Positions 24,912 through 32,948 of a DNA stretch of 64,000 nucleotides are shown one piece after another. Within the stretch, counting starts at the first letter, position 1. Each line of letters opens with the position of its first letter. The stretch is from CAZKAP01 sp964552195. GTDB taxonomy: Bacteria > Bacteroidota > Bacteroidia > Flavobacteriales > Flavobacteriaceae. The notes below the pieces were generated by a model that was not told the origin of the DNA, did no database searches, and saw nothing but the letters and a program-made list of their open reading frames with translations. The translations under genes and the position numbers were made by a program. The stretch covers positions 124,001 through 188,000 of the forward strand of contig CAZKFM010000004.1 in NCBI GenBank assembly GCA_964552195.1, written 5' to 3'.

Positions 24912-26057
24912 TTACTCACTGGAACCTCCTGAATCGGGTTGCTGATAAATATCCATAATCTCCACCTCGAATACCAGATCGGCATTGGGCGGGATCAGTC
25001 CGCCTCCGGCACCCTGCTCCCCATAGCCCAGGTGGGAGGGAATAAAGAACCGCTTTTTGTCGCCTACCTTCATGCTGAGCAGACCTTCCCGAAAACCGGG
25101 AATGACCTTCGATTCGGTACTGTATTCGAAGGGTAAAGGCTGGTAGCCGCCCTGAGCGTCACGCTGTGGATTGAACTTGTCAAACAAAGTGGCCATGTCC
25201 TTGATGTTGCTGTCGAACAAATCCCCGCTATCTAACAGCCAGCCCGTGTAGTTCACCAGCACGTATTGTCCGTTTTCGGGCTGTGCCCCGCTGCCCTCGG
25301 TGAGCGTAAGGATACCCAGTCCTGATTCAGTGCGCTCGACGGAATCGGACTGAACGGACAAGGAGATGACGATGTCGGCCTTCATTTTTTCTCTGGCCGC
25401 TTCACGCTCTTCCTCCTCTTCAAAATAGGATTCCATGATCGAGATGGCATCGAAATTCTTTGCCTCCTTTCCGTTTCGAATGATATTCAGCTTTTTAATG
25501 GTGACGCTGACCAGCGGGCGGTTGTTGGCCGGGTCCACTTCCACTCCCGCTATGGAGTCCAAAACGTCCTCACCCGAGATCAGTTTTCCGAAAACAGTAT
25601 GGCGGTCATCCAGCCAGGGTGTGGCCTTGTGAGTGATGAAGAATTGGCTACCGTTGGTATTGGGACCCGAATTCGCCATCGACAGTACTCCCTTGCCACT
25701 GTGCCGTAACGAGTCGTTGAACTCATCGGCGAAGCGGTAACCTGGATTTCCACGACCGGTACCGGTAGGATCCCCGCCCTGAATCATAAAATCCTTCATG
25801 ACCCGGTGAAAGGTTAGGCCGTCGTAATACGGTTTGTCTTTTAGTGAGTCGGTAACAAACGGGCTGTTTCCCTCGGCCAGGGTCACGAAATTTGCCACGG
25901 TTACCGGGGTCTTCTCGTGTTCGAGCTCAAGGAGCATGTCGCCCAGGGTAGTCTCGATATCGGCGTACAGTCCGTCTTCCAGATCTGGGTATTTAGCTGT
26001 CTTGCAAGACGATACAAGCAGGATTACGACCAGTATGGAAAAGATTGAATACTTCAT
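24912..26057 (-). CDS. Lipoprotein with fused cyclophilin and FKBP peptidyl-prolyl isomerase domains
   Basis: 381 residues. Lipobox cysteine C18 (LLVSSC). A cyclophilin domain covers about 30-200 (FHRVMKDFMIQGGDPTGTG and GSQFFITH) and an FKBP domain about 260-370 (VLVNYTGWLLDSGDLFDS and IPSHLGYGEQGAGG). Known: both families catalyse cis-trans isomerisation of prolyl bonds; a tandem of unrelated PPIase folds in one chain is uncommon outside Bacteroidota. Inferred: an envelope folding factor, perhaps serving secreted or gliding proteins, given that gldI lies 10 bases upstream. Confidence 0.92.
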   Translation of the reverse strand: MKYSIFSILVVILLVSSCKTAKYPDLEDGLYADIETTLGDMLLELEHEKTPVTVANFVTLAEGNSPFVTDSLKDKPYYDGLTFHRVMKDFMIQGGDPTGTGRGNPGYRFADEFNDSLRHSGKGVLSMANSGPNTNGSQFFITHKATPWLDDRHTVFGKLISGEDVLDSIAGVEVDPANNRPLVSVTIKKLNIIRNGKEAKNFDAISIMESYFEEEEEREAAREKMKADIVISLSVQSDSVERTESGLGILTLTEGSGAQPENGQYVLVNYTGWLLDSGDLFDSNIKDMATLFDKFNPQRDAQGGYQPLPFEYSTESKVIPGFREGLLSMKVGDKKRFFIPSHLGYGEQGAGGGLIPPNADLVFEVEIMDIYQQPDSGGSSE

Positions 26058-26067
26058 TATTTCTGTT

Positions 26068-26631
26068 TTAGTTGCTTTCTTCCGGTTTAATAACGTTTAT
26101 TAATTCTAAATCTGCTGCCAGGGGCACAGCCGAACCTATACGGTCTCCATCACCTGCAAATCCATATGCCAGGGAAGAAGGGATGAGAAAACGGGCCTGT
26201 TCCCCTCTCCGGAGCACCTTAACGGCATCCCTGAGCCCTTTGAATATGCGTTCGTCCCGATCTACCCTATAGGCCAGGGTGTCGAGCTCCCTAAATGTGT
26301 AGAATGGGCTGCCGCTAATATCGCTCAATTGGTAACGGATAATGGCCAGGTCACCCGGTTCCGGTTGCGGGGCGGCACTGTCCACTCTGCGGGTGTAGGC
26401 ATACCAAAAACCGTACGCAGATTCCCTGTATGAGCGTGTACTATCGGTATTCATGAGCTCCTGCATGGCCTGCTGTTCCTGTCTTAACAAGGCCTGCGCC
26501 CTTTCGGCCGATATCTCGTAGAATGTCCCTTTGCGAGACTGTACGGGTCTGCGGGCTTCCTGATCCTGACAGGATACGGCGAATAGTAACAAGAGAATGC
26601 CCGTTAAGGGCAATGCGAAGCGTAGGCTCAT
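26068..26631 (-). CDS. gldI: Gliding motility-associated peptidyl-prolyl isomerase GldI
   Basis: 187 residues. Lipobox cysteine C21 (LFAVSC). The FKBP-type domain occupies the C-terminal two thirds (GDLAIIRYQLSDISGSPFY and IPSSLAYGFAGDGD). Known: GldI of Flavobacterium johnsoniae is an FKBP-like lipoprotein needed for gliding, thought to fold motility or secretion components in the envelope. The length, lipoprotein signal and the order nrnA-gldI-PPIase support the assignment. Its start overlaps the end of the DHH phosphoesterase gene by 4 bases (ATGA-type). Presence of gldI alone does not prove that the organism glides. Confidence 0.88.
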   Translation of the reverse strand: MSLRFALPLTGILLLLFAVSCQDQEARRPVQSRKGTFYEISAERAQALLRQEQQAMQELMNTDSTRSYRESAYGFWYAYTRRVDSAAPQPEPGDLAIIRYQLSDISGSPFYTFRELDTLAYRVDRDERIFKGLRDAVKVLRRGEQARFLIPSSLAYGFAGDGDRIGSAVPLAADLELINVIKPEESN

Positions 26632-27653
26632 ACGGTAGACAATTCTTGGCAGTACTGGGGCAGGAGAGCTTCAAACCGCGCTATGGTTTCCTGAAGAGAA
26701 AGCCTGCTGCGACCGCCAGCGGCATTCAGATGACCTCCCCCGTCAAAGTGGTTCCGGGCAAATTCGTTGACAGAGAAATCTCCCGTAGAGCGGAAGGAAA
26801 TCTTAATGATGCCCTCTTCTTTGTTTTCGATGAATATCACGGCAAACCGCATGCCTTTCAGGCTGAGCCCGTAGTTGACAAAGCCTTCCGTATCCCCTTT
26901 CTGGTATTCACAGGAATCCAGGTCTTCCTGACTGAGGTAGGTATAGGCCGTACTGTACTCATACATAAATCGCATGTGACCAAGAGCCTTGCCCAGCAGT
27001 TGCAGCCTGCCCTTGGAATAGGTATCGAATATCTTCTGGTGTATCCCTGTATTATCGATTCCGCATCCGATGAGGTAAGCGGCTGCCTCGTGGGTTTTAC
27101 TCGTCGTACAGCGATACTTAAAGGATCCGGTATCGGTGACCATGCCCGCATACAGGCAGGTGGCAATTTCCGGGCTCAGATCGAAGTCTCCCGATAGTCT
27201 CCGTAGGACCCCGTAGGTCATTTCGCAGGTAGAACTCAGGGCGATATCACTGTAGGTGATGTGGGCGAAGTCGTCGGGCTGTTCGTGATGGTCAATCATG
27301 ATCACAGTTCGCTGGTCTGAAGAATTGGCAAGTACTTCATGCAACTGGCCCGCTCTGCCCAGTGAATTAAAATCCAGTACAATAATGACCTTCGAGGCTT
27401 CTATGCACTCTCGGGCCCTGCGATTGTCCCGATCCGCAATTATTACCTCGTCACTGCCAGGCATCCACTTGAGAAATCGCGGGAAGTCGTTAGGGGAAAC
27501 TACCGTTGGATTGTGTCCTGCCTGACTCAGGTAATGCCACCAGGCCAGACAGGATCCTATAGCGTCTCCATCTGGATTTTTGTGGGGGATCAGGGCGATG
27601 TTAAGGGGAACGGACAGCAGCTCCCTGAGCCTGAGGAAGTCCTTCTCGATCAT
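26628..27653 (-). CDS. DHH/DHHA1 phosphoesterase, NrnA-like
   Basis: 341 residues, the usual length of bifunctional oligoribonuclease/pAp phosphatases. Motifs: PHKNPDGDAIGS (DHH motif I), DHHEQPDD (the DHH motif itself, about residues 119-126) and, in the DHHA1 domain, FDGGGHLNAAGG. Known: NrnA degrades short RNA oligomers and 3'-phosphoadenosine 5'-phosphate in the cytoplasm; related enzymes act on cyclic dinucleotides, which cannot be excluded here. First gene of the unit with gldI. A near-consensus -7 box (TATATTTC, minus strand 27675-27668) lies upstream. Confidence 0.9.
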   Translation of the reverse strand: MIEKDFLRLRELLSVPLNIALIPHKNPDGDAIGSCLAWWHYLSQAGHNPTVVSPNDFPRFLKWMPGSDEVIIADRDNRRARECIEASKVIIVLDFNSLGRAGQLHEVLANSSDQRTVIMIDHHEQPDDFAHITYSDIALSSTCEMTYGVLRRLSGDFDLSPEIATCLYAGMVTDTGSFKYRCTTSKTHEAAAYLIGCGIDNTGIHQKIFDTYSKGRLQLLGKALGHMRFMYEYSTAYTYLSQEDLDSCEYQKGDTEGFVNYGLSLKGMRFAVIFIENKEEGIIKISFRSTGDFSVNEFARNHFDGGGHLNAAGGRSRLSLQETIARFEALLPQYCQELSTV

Positions 27654-27724
27654 GCCGGCAAGATAAAGAAATATAACATTAGCGTAAACTGCGATGGCCT
27701 ACTTTAGCTTCAAAATCATCCGCG

Positions 27725-28798
27725 ATGAACGACTTGCGCTCTGCCGGTATTTTTACGCTGCTTTTTGGGGTGTTACTCTCATCCTGCATCGGCGGAAATG
27801 GAAAGTACCGTGATCAATCCAGTCAGAATACCGAGCGTCTGGAAAAGCCGTCCAGAGGGGTCTTCCGGATCGCCTTCGGTTCATGCAATCAGGTAGACCG
27901 GCCTAACGCGCTCTGGCCACATGTGAGGGATGCCGAACCAAGGGTTTGGATTTGGGGGGGTGACATCATCTACGCGGATACCGAAGACATGGACCGAATG
28001 AAGCGCCTCTACGACCGGCAAAGGGAGGTCCCCGGGTACCGCGAATTGCGTCGGGAAGTGGACATACTAGGAACCTGGGACGATCACGATTATGGCGTAA
28101 ATGACGGCGGCAGTGAATATCCCAAGAAGCAAGAATCCCAGCAGCTGCTATTAGACTTCCTGGACGTATCTGCGGATAACCCGAGGCGGAGCAGGGAGGG
28201 TGTTTATCATCTCGAGGATTACGAACTGGGCAATCGCAAACTGGGTATAGTGGTACTGGATACCCGATATTTCCGTAGCCCCCTTAAAAAATCTACTACC
28301 CGCAGCAGACGCTACGAGGCCGACAGGGATAGTACTTCCACCATTTTGGGTGAAGCTCAATGGGAATGGCTCGAAGGGGTGCTTGGTGCCAAAGGATACG
28401 ATCTATTTGTGGTCATGAGCAGCATTCAGTTCCTTTCCTCGGAGCACGGTTTCGAGACCTGGGGTAATTTTCCGTCCGAGGTAGAACGGATGAAATCGTT
28501 ACTGGAAAAGACCGGCAGGACCCCTGTGGTCTTTTTGTCCGGAGACCGGCACATATCTGAATTGACCATGACTCGCTGGGATTCGGTGGCTTATCCCGTT
28601 TTCGATTTCACCAGCAGCGGGCTCACCCATTCGTATTCCTCATATACCGGAGAGCCCAATAAGTTCAGGGTAGGAGAGGTGGTATCTGAGAAGAGTTTCG
28701 GCCTGCTCGATATCGATCCTTCCATCATGGAATTGACCTTTAGCATCGTAGGAGAGGAGGGCCGTATCCTCCAGCAAAATAAACACCGCTTTCCTTAG
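27725..28798 (+). CDS. PhoD-like metallophosphatase lipoprotein
   Basis: 357 residues with a lipobox cysteine C21 (LLSSC). Metal-binding motifs of the calcineurin-like PhoD family are in order: WGGDIIYAD, GTWDDHDYGVND, VVMSSIQFLS and FLSGDRHISE. Known: PhoD-type enzymes are secreted alkaline phosphatases or phosphodiesterases. This one is shorter than B. subtilis PhoD and lacks its N-terminal domain. Substrate unknown; likely lipid-anchored in the periplasm or on the surface. A weak -7 box (TACTTTAG, 27700-27707) precedes the ATG. It ends 43 bases before ndk. Confidence 0.9.
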   Translation: MNDLRSAGIFTLLFGVLLSSCIGGNGKYRDQSSQNTERLEKPSRGVFRIAFGSCNQVDRPNALWPHVRDAEPRVWIWGGDIIYADTEDMDRMKRLYDRQREVPGYRELRREVDILGTWDDHDYGVNDGGSEYPKKQESQQLLLDFLDVSADNPRRSREGVYHLEDYELGNRKLGIVVLDTRYFRSPLKKSTTRSRRYEADRDSTSTILGEAQWEWLEGVLGAKGYDLFVVMSSIQFLSSEHGFETWGNFPSEVERMKSLLEKTGRTPVVFLSGDRHISELTMTRWDSVAYPVFDFTSSGLTHSYSSYTGEPNKFRVGEVVSEKSFGLLDIDPSIMELTFSIVGEEGRILQQNKHRFP

Positions 28799-28817
28799 TC
28801 GAATTTCCAGAATGCTT

Positions 28818-28825
28818 TAATTTTG
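28818..28825 (+). promoter_or_regulatory. TAnnTTTG -7 box of ndk
   Basis: TAATTTTG, exact consensus, 15 bases before the ndk ATG, giving a very short leader. No good TTG at the expected distance. Confidence 0.5.
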
Positions 28826-28840
28826 GCAAAAATTTTTACC

Positions 28841-29260
28841 ATGAGTGGAAACCGAACTTTCACGATGATCAAGCCGGACGCGGTGGAGAATGGATACATA
28901 GGGCCGATACTCGAAAAGATTACATCTGCCGGATTCAAGATCATTGCCATGAAGTACACCCACCTCAGTAGGAGGGATGCCATGCTTTTCTACGAGGTGC
29001 ATAAGGAGCGCCCGTTCTACGAGGAGCTGGTAACATTCATGAGCCGGGGGCCAATCGTGGCAGCCGTGCTTGAAAAAGAGAATGCCGTCGAGGACTTTCG
29101 GGCCTTAATAGGTGCCACCAATCCAGCCGAAGCAGCGGAAGGCACTATACGTAAACTGTATGCCAAGGATATAGCCGAGAACGCGGTACACGGATCCGAC
29201 AGCGACGAAAACGCCAGTATCGAAGCCGCCTTCCACTTCTCAGGCAGGGAAATATTCTAA
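28841..29260 (+). CDS. ndk: Nucleoside diphosphate kinase
   Basis: 139 residues, standard length. Transfers the gamma phosphate among nucleoside triphosphates through a phosphohistidine. Visible: the N-terminal TFTMIKPDAVENG, the GATNPAEAAEGTIRK segment and the active-site histidine in NAVHGSDS. I use the ATG at 28841 (MSGNRTF) and not an in-frame codon at 28823, because the -7 promoter box overlaps the latter. It is followed by the convergent DUF721 gene. Confidence 0.97.
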   Translation: MSGNRTFTMIKPDAVENGYIGPILEKITSAGFKIIAMKYTHLSRRDAMLFYEVHKERPFYEELVTFMSRGPIVAAVLEKENAVEDFRALIGATNPAEAAEGTIRKLYAKDIAENAVHGSDSDENASIEAAFHFSGREIF

Positions 29261-29302
29261 CGAATTACCGACCTTTCTCAGTCATTTCTTTCGGGTCAGG
29301 AT

Positions 29303-29605
29303 TCAGCGCAACACAATTTTTGTTACCGATTGCTCTCCGAACTCTTCCTGAAAGCTCTTCAGGATTTTGCTCAGTCCGTATTGCAGCTCCTGACGCAGTG
29401 CAGGGGAGCTCAGGCTGACATAGAGGGTGCCCTCCCGGAAGCTGACGTTTTCGGTATACCGTGCTATGGGAGCCCCCATGACGGATTCCCAGGCATCCTC
29501 GATTCGATGTGCCTTTATGCCGGTTTCCAGGCGGTATGCCTTTAAGAATGCATCGAGCAGCGAACTCACATGCTGCTCCTCTCCCTCTCTTTTTTGTTGT
29601 TTCAT
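29303..29605 (-). CDS. DUF721 (DciA-like) protein
   Basis: 100 residues. The pattern W-x-x-V-x-G-x-x-I-A-x-x-T (AWESVMGAPIARYTENV) and the following LYVSLSSPALRQEL are typical of DUF721. Known: some DUF721 proteins, called DciA, load the replicative helicase in bacteria lacking DnaC/DnaI. This short version has the KH-like core only. Position as third gene after recF supports a role in DNA replication or repair, but the helicase-loading role here is inference. Its ATG overlaps the preceding stop (ATGA). Confidence 0.82.
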   Translation of the reverse strand: MKQQKREGEEQHVSSLLDAFLKAYRLETGIKAHRIEDAWESVMGAPIARYTENVSFREGTLYVSLSSPALRQELQYGLSKILKSFQEEFGEQSVTKIVLR

Positions 29606-30045
29606 TGATCAGATTTTGCTGGGAGTGCCGAAAAAGGAGTGAATCGCTTGTAGTGGTATACTGCTCCTTCGCTTCCCTCCAGCACAAGCTGAAGGCTGTC
29701 CAGTCGTATAATTTGCTCCGACCACTTCGCTTCGCCGGAGTAGAAATTCAGGTTAGTCTTTCCATCGTTCGAACGCTCTACACGAAAGGAAACGGCATCG
29801 TCCGAAGTGATGAAGCTCCCGCTGAGCTGAGGCTGTAGTTTTTTACGGTAACCCTCATTCCCCGTGGAATCCAGAAAGAAGAAGTCCACAACCGTATTAA
29901 GTCCGTACGATTTCTGCCGTCGGTCGCTCCACTCGACCCGATCGATCTCCCAGTATCCGCCCAGGAGCTCCGAATTGAATTCCTTTTCGGGCTGACAGCC
30001 TATTAGGATTAATCCCAGGTAACCGATTAGTGAAATTCTTTTCAT
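29602..30045 (-). CDS. Lipocalin-like lipoprotein
   Basis: 147 residues, lipobox cysteine C17 (LILIGC). The mature part resembles lipocalin-like proteins of Bacteroidota: a G-x-W near the start (LLGGYWEIDRVEW) followed by alternating strands. Function unknown. It overlaps recF and the DUF721 gene by 4 bases at each end (ATGA-type), so all three are translated from one message, although an outer-envelope lipoprotein has no obvious link with recombination. Confidence 0.75.
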   Translation of the reverse strand: MKRISLIGYLGLILIGCQPEKEFNSELLGGYWEIDRVEWSDRRQKSYGLNTVVDFFFLDSTGNEGYRKKLQPQLSGSFITSDDAVSFRVERSNDGKTNLNFYSGEAKWSEQIIRLDSLQLVLEGSEGAVYHYKRFTPFSALPAKSDQ

Positions 30046-31127
30046 GGTTCTACGCGTATAATGTGATAGGGGTTTTCCGCATGCTCGACGACCTCTCGTG
30101 TCCGCTCCGGGTGAGTGTCGCTCAGAATTACCTGCTCGTAGGCCCGGGATCCCACTGTATGTATGAGTCGTGAAACGCGTTTCTCGTCTAGCTTGTCGAA
30201 GATGTCGTCCAGCAGCAGGACTGGAGTGGTTTTAAGTGTCGTGCGGATGTATTCCCATTGGGCGAGTTTCAGTGCGATCAGGAAGGTTTTCTGCTGGCCC
30301 TGGCTTCCGTATTTTTTTATGGGGTGTCCGGCAATCAGGAACTGGAGGTCGTCTTTGTGTATGCCCTGAGTGGTGTATTGCACTCTCAGGTCCCTGTGCT
30401 GATGTTCGAGCAGCAATTCACTGAGCTTTCCATCCTGTAGTTGGCTGACCAGGCGGCAGTCCACCTCTTCACGGTTTTCCGAGATCAGCCGATAGTGTTC
30501 AAGCAGTAAGGGCCTGAAGCCCTTTATGAATTCATCGCGCTGACGATAGATACCTGATCCCAGCTCGCAGAGCTGTTCATCGTACACCCTAAGGTTGTCT
30601 TCGTCGAATATCTGATTCAGTGCGAAGTACTTGAGCAGGGCGTTGCGCTGTTCCAGTACCCGATTATAACGCAGCAGCTGATCGAGATAGGCCGGGTGGG
30701 TCTGTGCAATGACTCCGTCCATGAGCTTCCTGCGGACATCGCTGCCCTCGGAAATGAGGTCACGGTCCGAGGGTGAGACGATCACGGCGGGGAACAGGCC
30801 GATATGATCTCGAATCCTTTCGTATTCCTTTCCATTTCTCTTGAGTACCTTCTTATGTCCCTTCTTAAAGGAACACTGTATTCGCTCGGCTTGTCCTTCC
30901 TTGTTCAACTGGCCTTCGAGCATAAAGAACCCTTCTCCAAATCGAATGTTTTGGGTGCTCAAGGGGTTGAAGTAGCTCTTCCCATAGCACAGGTGGTAGA
31001 TCGCGTCGAGCAAGGTGGTCTTTCCGATGCCATTTGGCCCCACTATGCAATTGATACCGGGCTTCAGTTCGAAACGAGAGGCTTCGAAATTCCGGTAATT
31101 CACCAATTCGATCTGAGAGACGTACAT
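30042..31127 (-). CDS. recF: DNA replication and repair protein RecF
   Basis: 361 residues, full length. Walker A GPNGIGKTT (about 34-42), the SMC-like signature YGSQGQQKT (about 275-283) and Walker B PVLLLDDIFDKLD (about 310-322). Known: RecF with RecO and RecR loads RecA onto gapped DNA. N-terminus MYVSQIELVNYRNF is canonical. It is transcribed divergently from the TPR gene at 31227, with an exact -7 box (TAATTTTG) on the minus strand at 31165-31158. Confidence 0.97.
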   Translation of the reverse strand: MYVSQIELVNYRNFEASRFELKPGINCIVGPNGIGKTTLLDAIYHLCYGKSYFNPLSTQNIRFGEGFFMLEGQLNKEGQAERIQCSFKKGHKKVLKRNGKEYERIRDHIGLFPAVIVSPSDRDLISEGSDVRRKLMDGVIAQTHPAYLDQLLRYNRVLEQRNALLKYFALNQIFDEDNLRVYDEQLCELGSGIYRQRDEFIKGFRPLLLEHYRLISENREEVDCRLVSQLQDGKLSELLLEHQHRDLRVQYTTQGIHKDDLQFLIAGHPIKKYGSQGQQKTFLIALKLAQWEYIRTTLKTTPVLLLDDIFDKLDEKRVSRLIHTVGSRAYEQVILSDTHPERTREVVEHAENPYHIIRVEP

Positions 31128-31157
31128 AGGTTATGGGAACGCAGTGGAAACGATCCT

Positions 31158-31209
31158 CAAAATTAAAGATAAATTCTACCCGGATTTTTGGGGTAAAGGC
31201 TTATTTTTG
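31158..31209. promoter_or_regulatory. Divergent promoters of recF and the TPR-membrane gene
   Basis: Minus strand: TAATTTTG (31165-31158), 31 bases upstream of recF. Plus strand: TATTTTTG (31202-31209), 17 bases upstream of the TPR gene. Both match TAnnTTTG exactly. No convincing TTG element is seen for either. Confidence 0.5.
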
Positions 31210-31226
31210 CCCCCTAAAATGAGATC

Positions 31227-32000
31227 ATGGCAACCTATAAGAAGCGCGGCCATAAGCCTAAGAATAAAGTAGAAGAGGAAGCCCAGGAGATTCAGAATTC
31301 GACCACCGCAGAGGTTTTTAGTACCCTGGATCAGGGAGCCTCAAGGACGGAAGAATTTGTCTCCCGTTACCAGAACCAGATCCTTATCGGAATCGGTGTA
31401 GTTGCCTTGAGCGTTCTGGGCTACCTGGGATACCGTCAGTGGGTGATGGAGCCCAGGGAGCGCGATGCCGCCAATGAGTTTTATTATCCCCAGAAGCACA
31501 TGGAGGAGGCCCTGTCCAGTGATGCCCAGGGTAAGACTGCAGAGCAGGATTCCCTGCTCAACCTGGCTCTGATCGGCGACGGAGGGCGATTTGGCTTCCT
31601 GGATATCATAGACGCCTATCCCGGGACGAAAACGGCAGACCTGGCTGCGTATTCAGCAGGTATGTCCTACCTCAGGCTCAAGCAGTACAAGGAAGCGATT
31701 GTTTATCTCGAGAAGTACAGTGGGGACAACAGTGAGTTCGAGGCCCTGTCGCTTGCAGGTATCGGAGATGCATTCATGGGCCTGGAGCAATATCAGGATG
31801 CGTACGACTATTACAAAGCGGCGGTAAAGGCCAGCGATAACGAATTCGTAACCCCCATAAACCTGTATAAAGCGGCTGTGGCCGCCTTGAAACTCGATCT
31901 TAGGGACGAGGCCAGGGATTACTTCGACCGACTCGCCGAAGACTTCCCGGATTCACCGGAATCGACCAGTGCCAAGGCGTACAGGGCTATGCTTGACTAA
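31227..32000 (+). CDS. Membrane-anchored TPR protein (YfgM-like architecture)
   Basis: 257 residues. A basic, disordered N-terminus (TYKKRGHKPKNK) is followed by one membrane span (about 52-70, ILIGIGVVALSVLGYLGY) and a periplasmic part with three or four TPR units (LAAYSAGMSYLRLKQYKEAI and so on). Known: YfgM of E. coli has the same plan and assists periplasmic chaperones at the Sec translocon. Homology to YfgM is an architectural inference only. It is followed after 5 bases by ribH. Confidence 0.82.
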   Translation: MATYKKRGHKPKNKVEEEAQEIQNSTTAEVFSTLDQGASRTEEFVSRYQNQILIGIGVVALSVLGYLGYRQWVMEPRERDAANEFYYPQKHMEEALSSDAQGKTAEQDSLLNLALIGDGGRFGFLDIIDAYPGTKTADLAAYSAGMSYLRLKQYKEAIVYLEKYSGDNSEFEALSLAGIGDAFMGLEQYQDAYDYYKAAVKASDNEFVTPINLYKAAVAALKLDLRDEARDYFDRLAEDFPDSPESTSAKAYRAMLD

Positions 32001-32005
32001 ATTGT

Positions 32006-32488
32006 ATGGCGACCGAACACACCAACCTATCGGCCTTCGACCCCGATGAATTCCGCGGGATAGGATCTCTTCGGATCGGCCTGGTTACAAGCCAGTGGAA
32101 TGGAGGGATTACAGATTCTCTGAGGTCGGGCGCCAAAGAAACCCTGATCAAAGCAGGCATAAAGCACGATCATATTTTCGACTGGAAAGTTCCGGGTAGC
32201 TTTGAACTCATTCACGGGTGTAAGCGGATGCACCAGATGCACGATCCGGATGCCATTATAGCTATCGGAAGCCTTATACAGGGAGAAACCCGTCACTTCG
32301 AATTCGTCTCCTCTGCAGTCGCACACGGCATAGTCGAGCTCAACGTTCGTCTTACTTCTCCGGTAATTTTTTGTGTACTGACCGACGACCATATCGAACA
32401 GGCCAGGGAGCGCAGCGGAGGGAAACACGGTAACAAGGGGGTAGAGGCTGCTGTTGCGGCGCTAAGGATGGCCCGTCTGGGAACCTGA
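32006..32488 (+). CDS. ribH: 6,7-dimethyl-8-ribityllumazine synthase
   Basis: 160 residues. Condenses the ribityl-diaminopyrimidine with dihydroxybutanone phosphate, the penultimate step of riboflavin synthesis; the family forms 60-subunit shells or smaller oligomers. Visible: VTSQWNGGITDSL, WKVPGSFELIHGCKRM, AIGSLIQGETRHFEFV (phosphate site and catalytic histidine) and FCVLTDDHIEQARERSG. No other riboflavin gene is in the window. A weak terminator-like hairpin follows at 32555-32576. Confidence 0.97.
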   Translation: MATEHTNLSAFDPDEFRGIGSLRIGLVTSQWNGGITDSLRSGAKETLIKAGIKHDHIFDWKVPGSFELIHGCKRMHQMHDPDAIIAIGSLIQGETRHFEFVSSAVAHGIVELNVRLTSPVIFCVLTDDHIEQARERSGGKHGNKGVEAAVAALRMARLGT

Positions 32489-32554
32489 TTATTTTAGACA
32501 CGGGCGAATACCGACCTGCCACAGCAGGGCCGTTTATAGGTTTTCAATTTCACT

Positions 32555-32576
32555 GGCCAGCCGTGGCCTGATTTTT
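32555..32576 (+). terminator. Weak terminator-like hairpin after ribH
   Basis: GGCCA-GCCG-TGGCC (32555-32568) is followed by TGATTTTT. The stem is short (5 bp) and the T tract has five bases, so termination may be partial. It lies 67 bases after the ribH stop codon. Confidence 0.4.
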
Positions 32577-32665
32577 GCTCGGTATAGAATAACCATGCCC
32601 GGCACCTCTGAGGACAAAACTCATGGTTTTCATTTTGTGTAATTTTACGGAAGCTCTATTCCCAA

Positions 32666-32944
32666 ATGAATTTTCTTAAAAGGAGAAAGAACAAAAAATT
32701 TAATTACCATCCCCGCTATTACAAGGGGATAAAGAATCCCCATGAGATTAATCATATGTTCGACGACTACCGTCATACGGCCCATCACAGTGGGGGGCTC
32801 ATCGGAAAATGGTACAGTGCCATGTTCGATTCCAGGACCGAGGGTGACCGGTATGTCTGGATGCGGCTGGCTGCCATAGTGGCCGTCCTCCTGCTTGTAG
32901 CGTTGTATATATTGGATTTTGATCTCACCATATTCCTGGACTAG
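32666..32944 (+). CDS. Small single-span membrane protein between ribH and mutL
   Basis: 92 residues. The N-terminus is strongly basic and aromatic (LKRRKNKKFNYHPRYYKG), the middle rich in His and Tyr, and a hydrophobic span covers about 68-88 (LAAIVAVLLLVALYILDF). Similar short proteins in flavobacteria are sometimes labelled riboflavin synthase subunit beta, apparently because they sit next to ribH. Nothing in the sequence supports an enzymatic role, and it has no lumazine synthase or riboflavin synthase motif. A TAATTTTA box at 32640-32647 may drive it. It ends 4 bases before mutL. Confidence 0.8.
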   Translation: MNFLKRRKNKKFNYHPRYYKGIKNPHEINHMFDDYRHTAHHSGGLIGKWYSAMFDSRTEGDRYVWMRLAAIVAVLLLVALYILDFDLTIFLD

Positions 32945-32948
32945 GCAG

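Noticed and set aside
29265..29687. Alternative 140-codon minus-strand frame over the DUF721 gene
   Set aside because: The other frame gives a recognisable DUF721 protein with ATGA coupling to its neighbour; this one does not.
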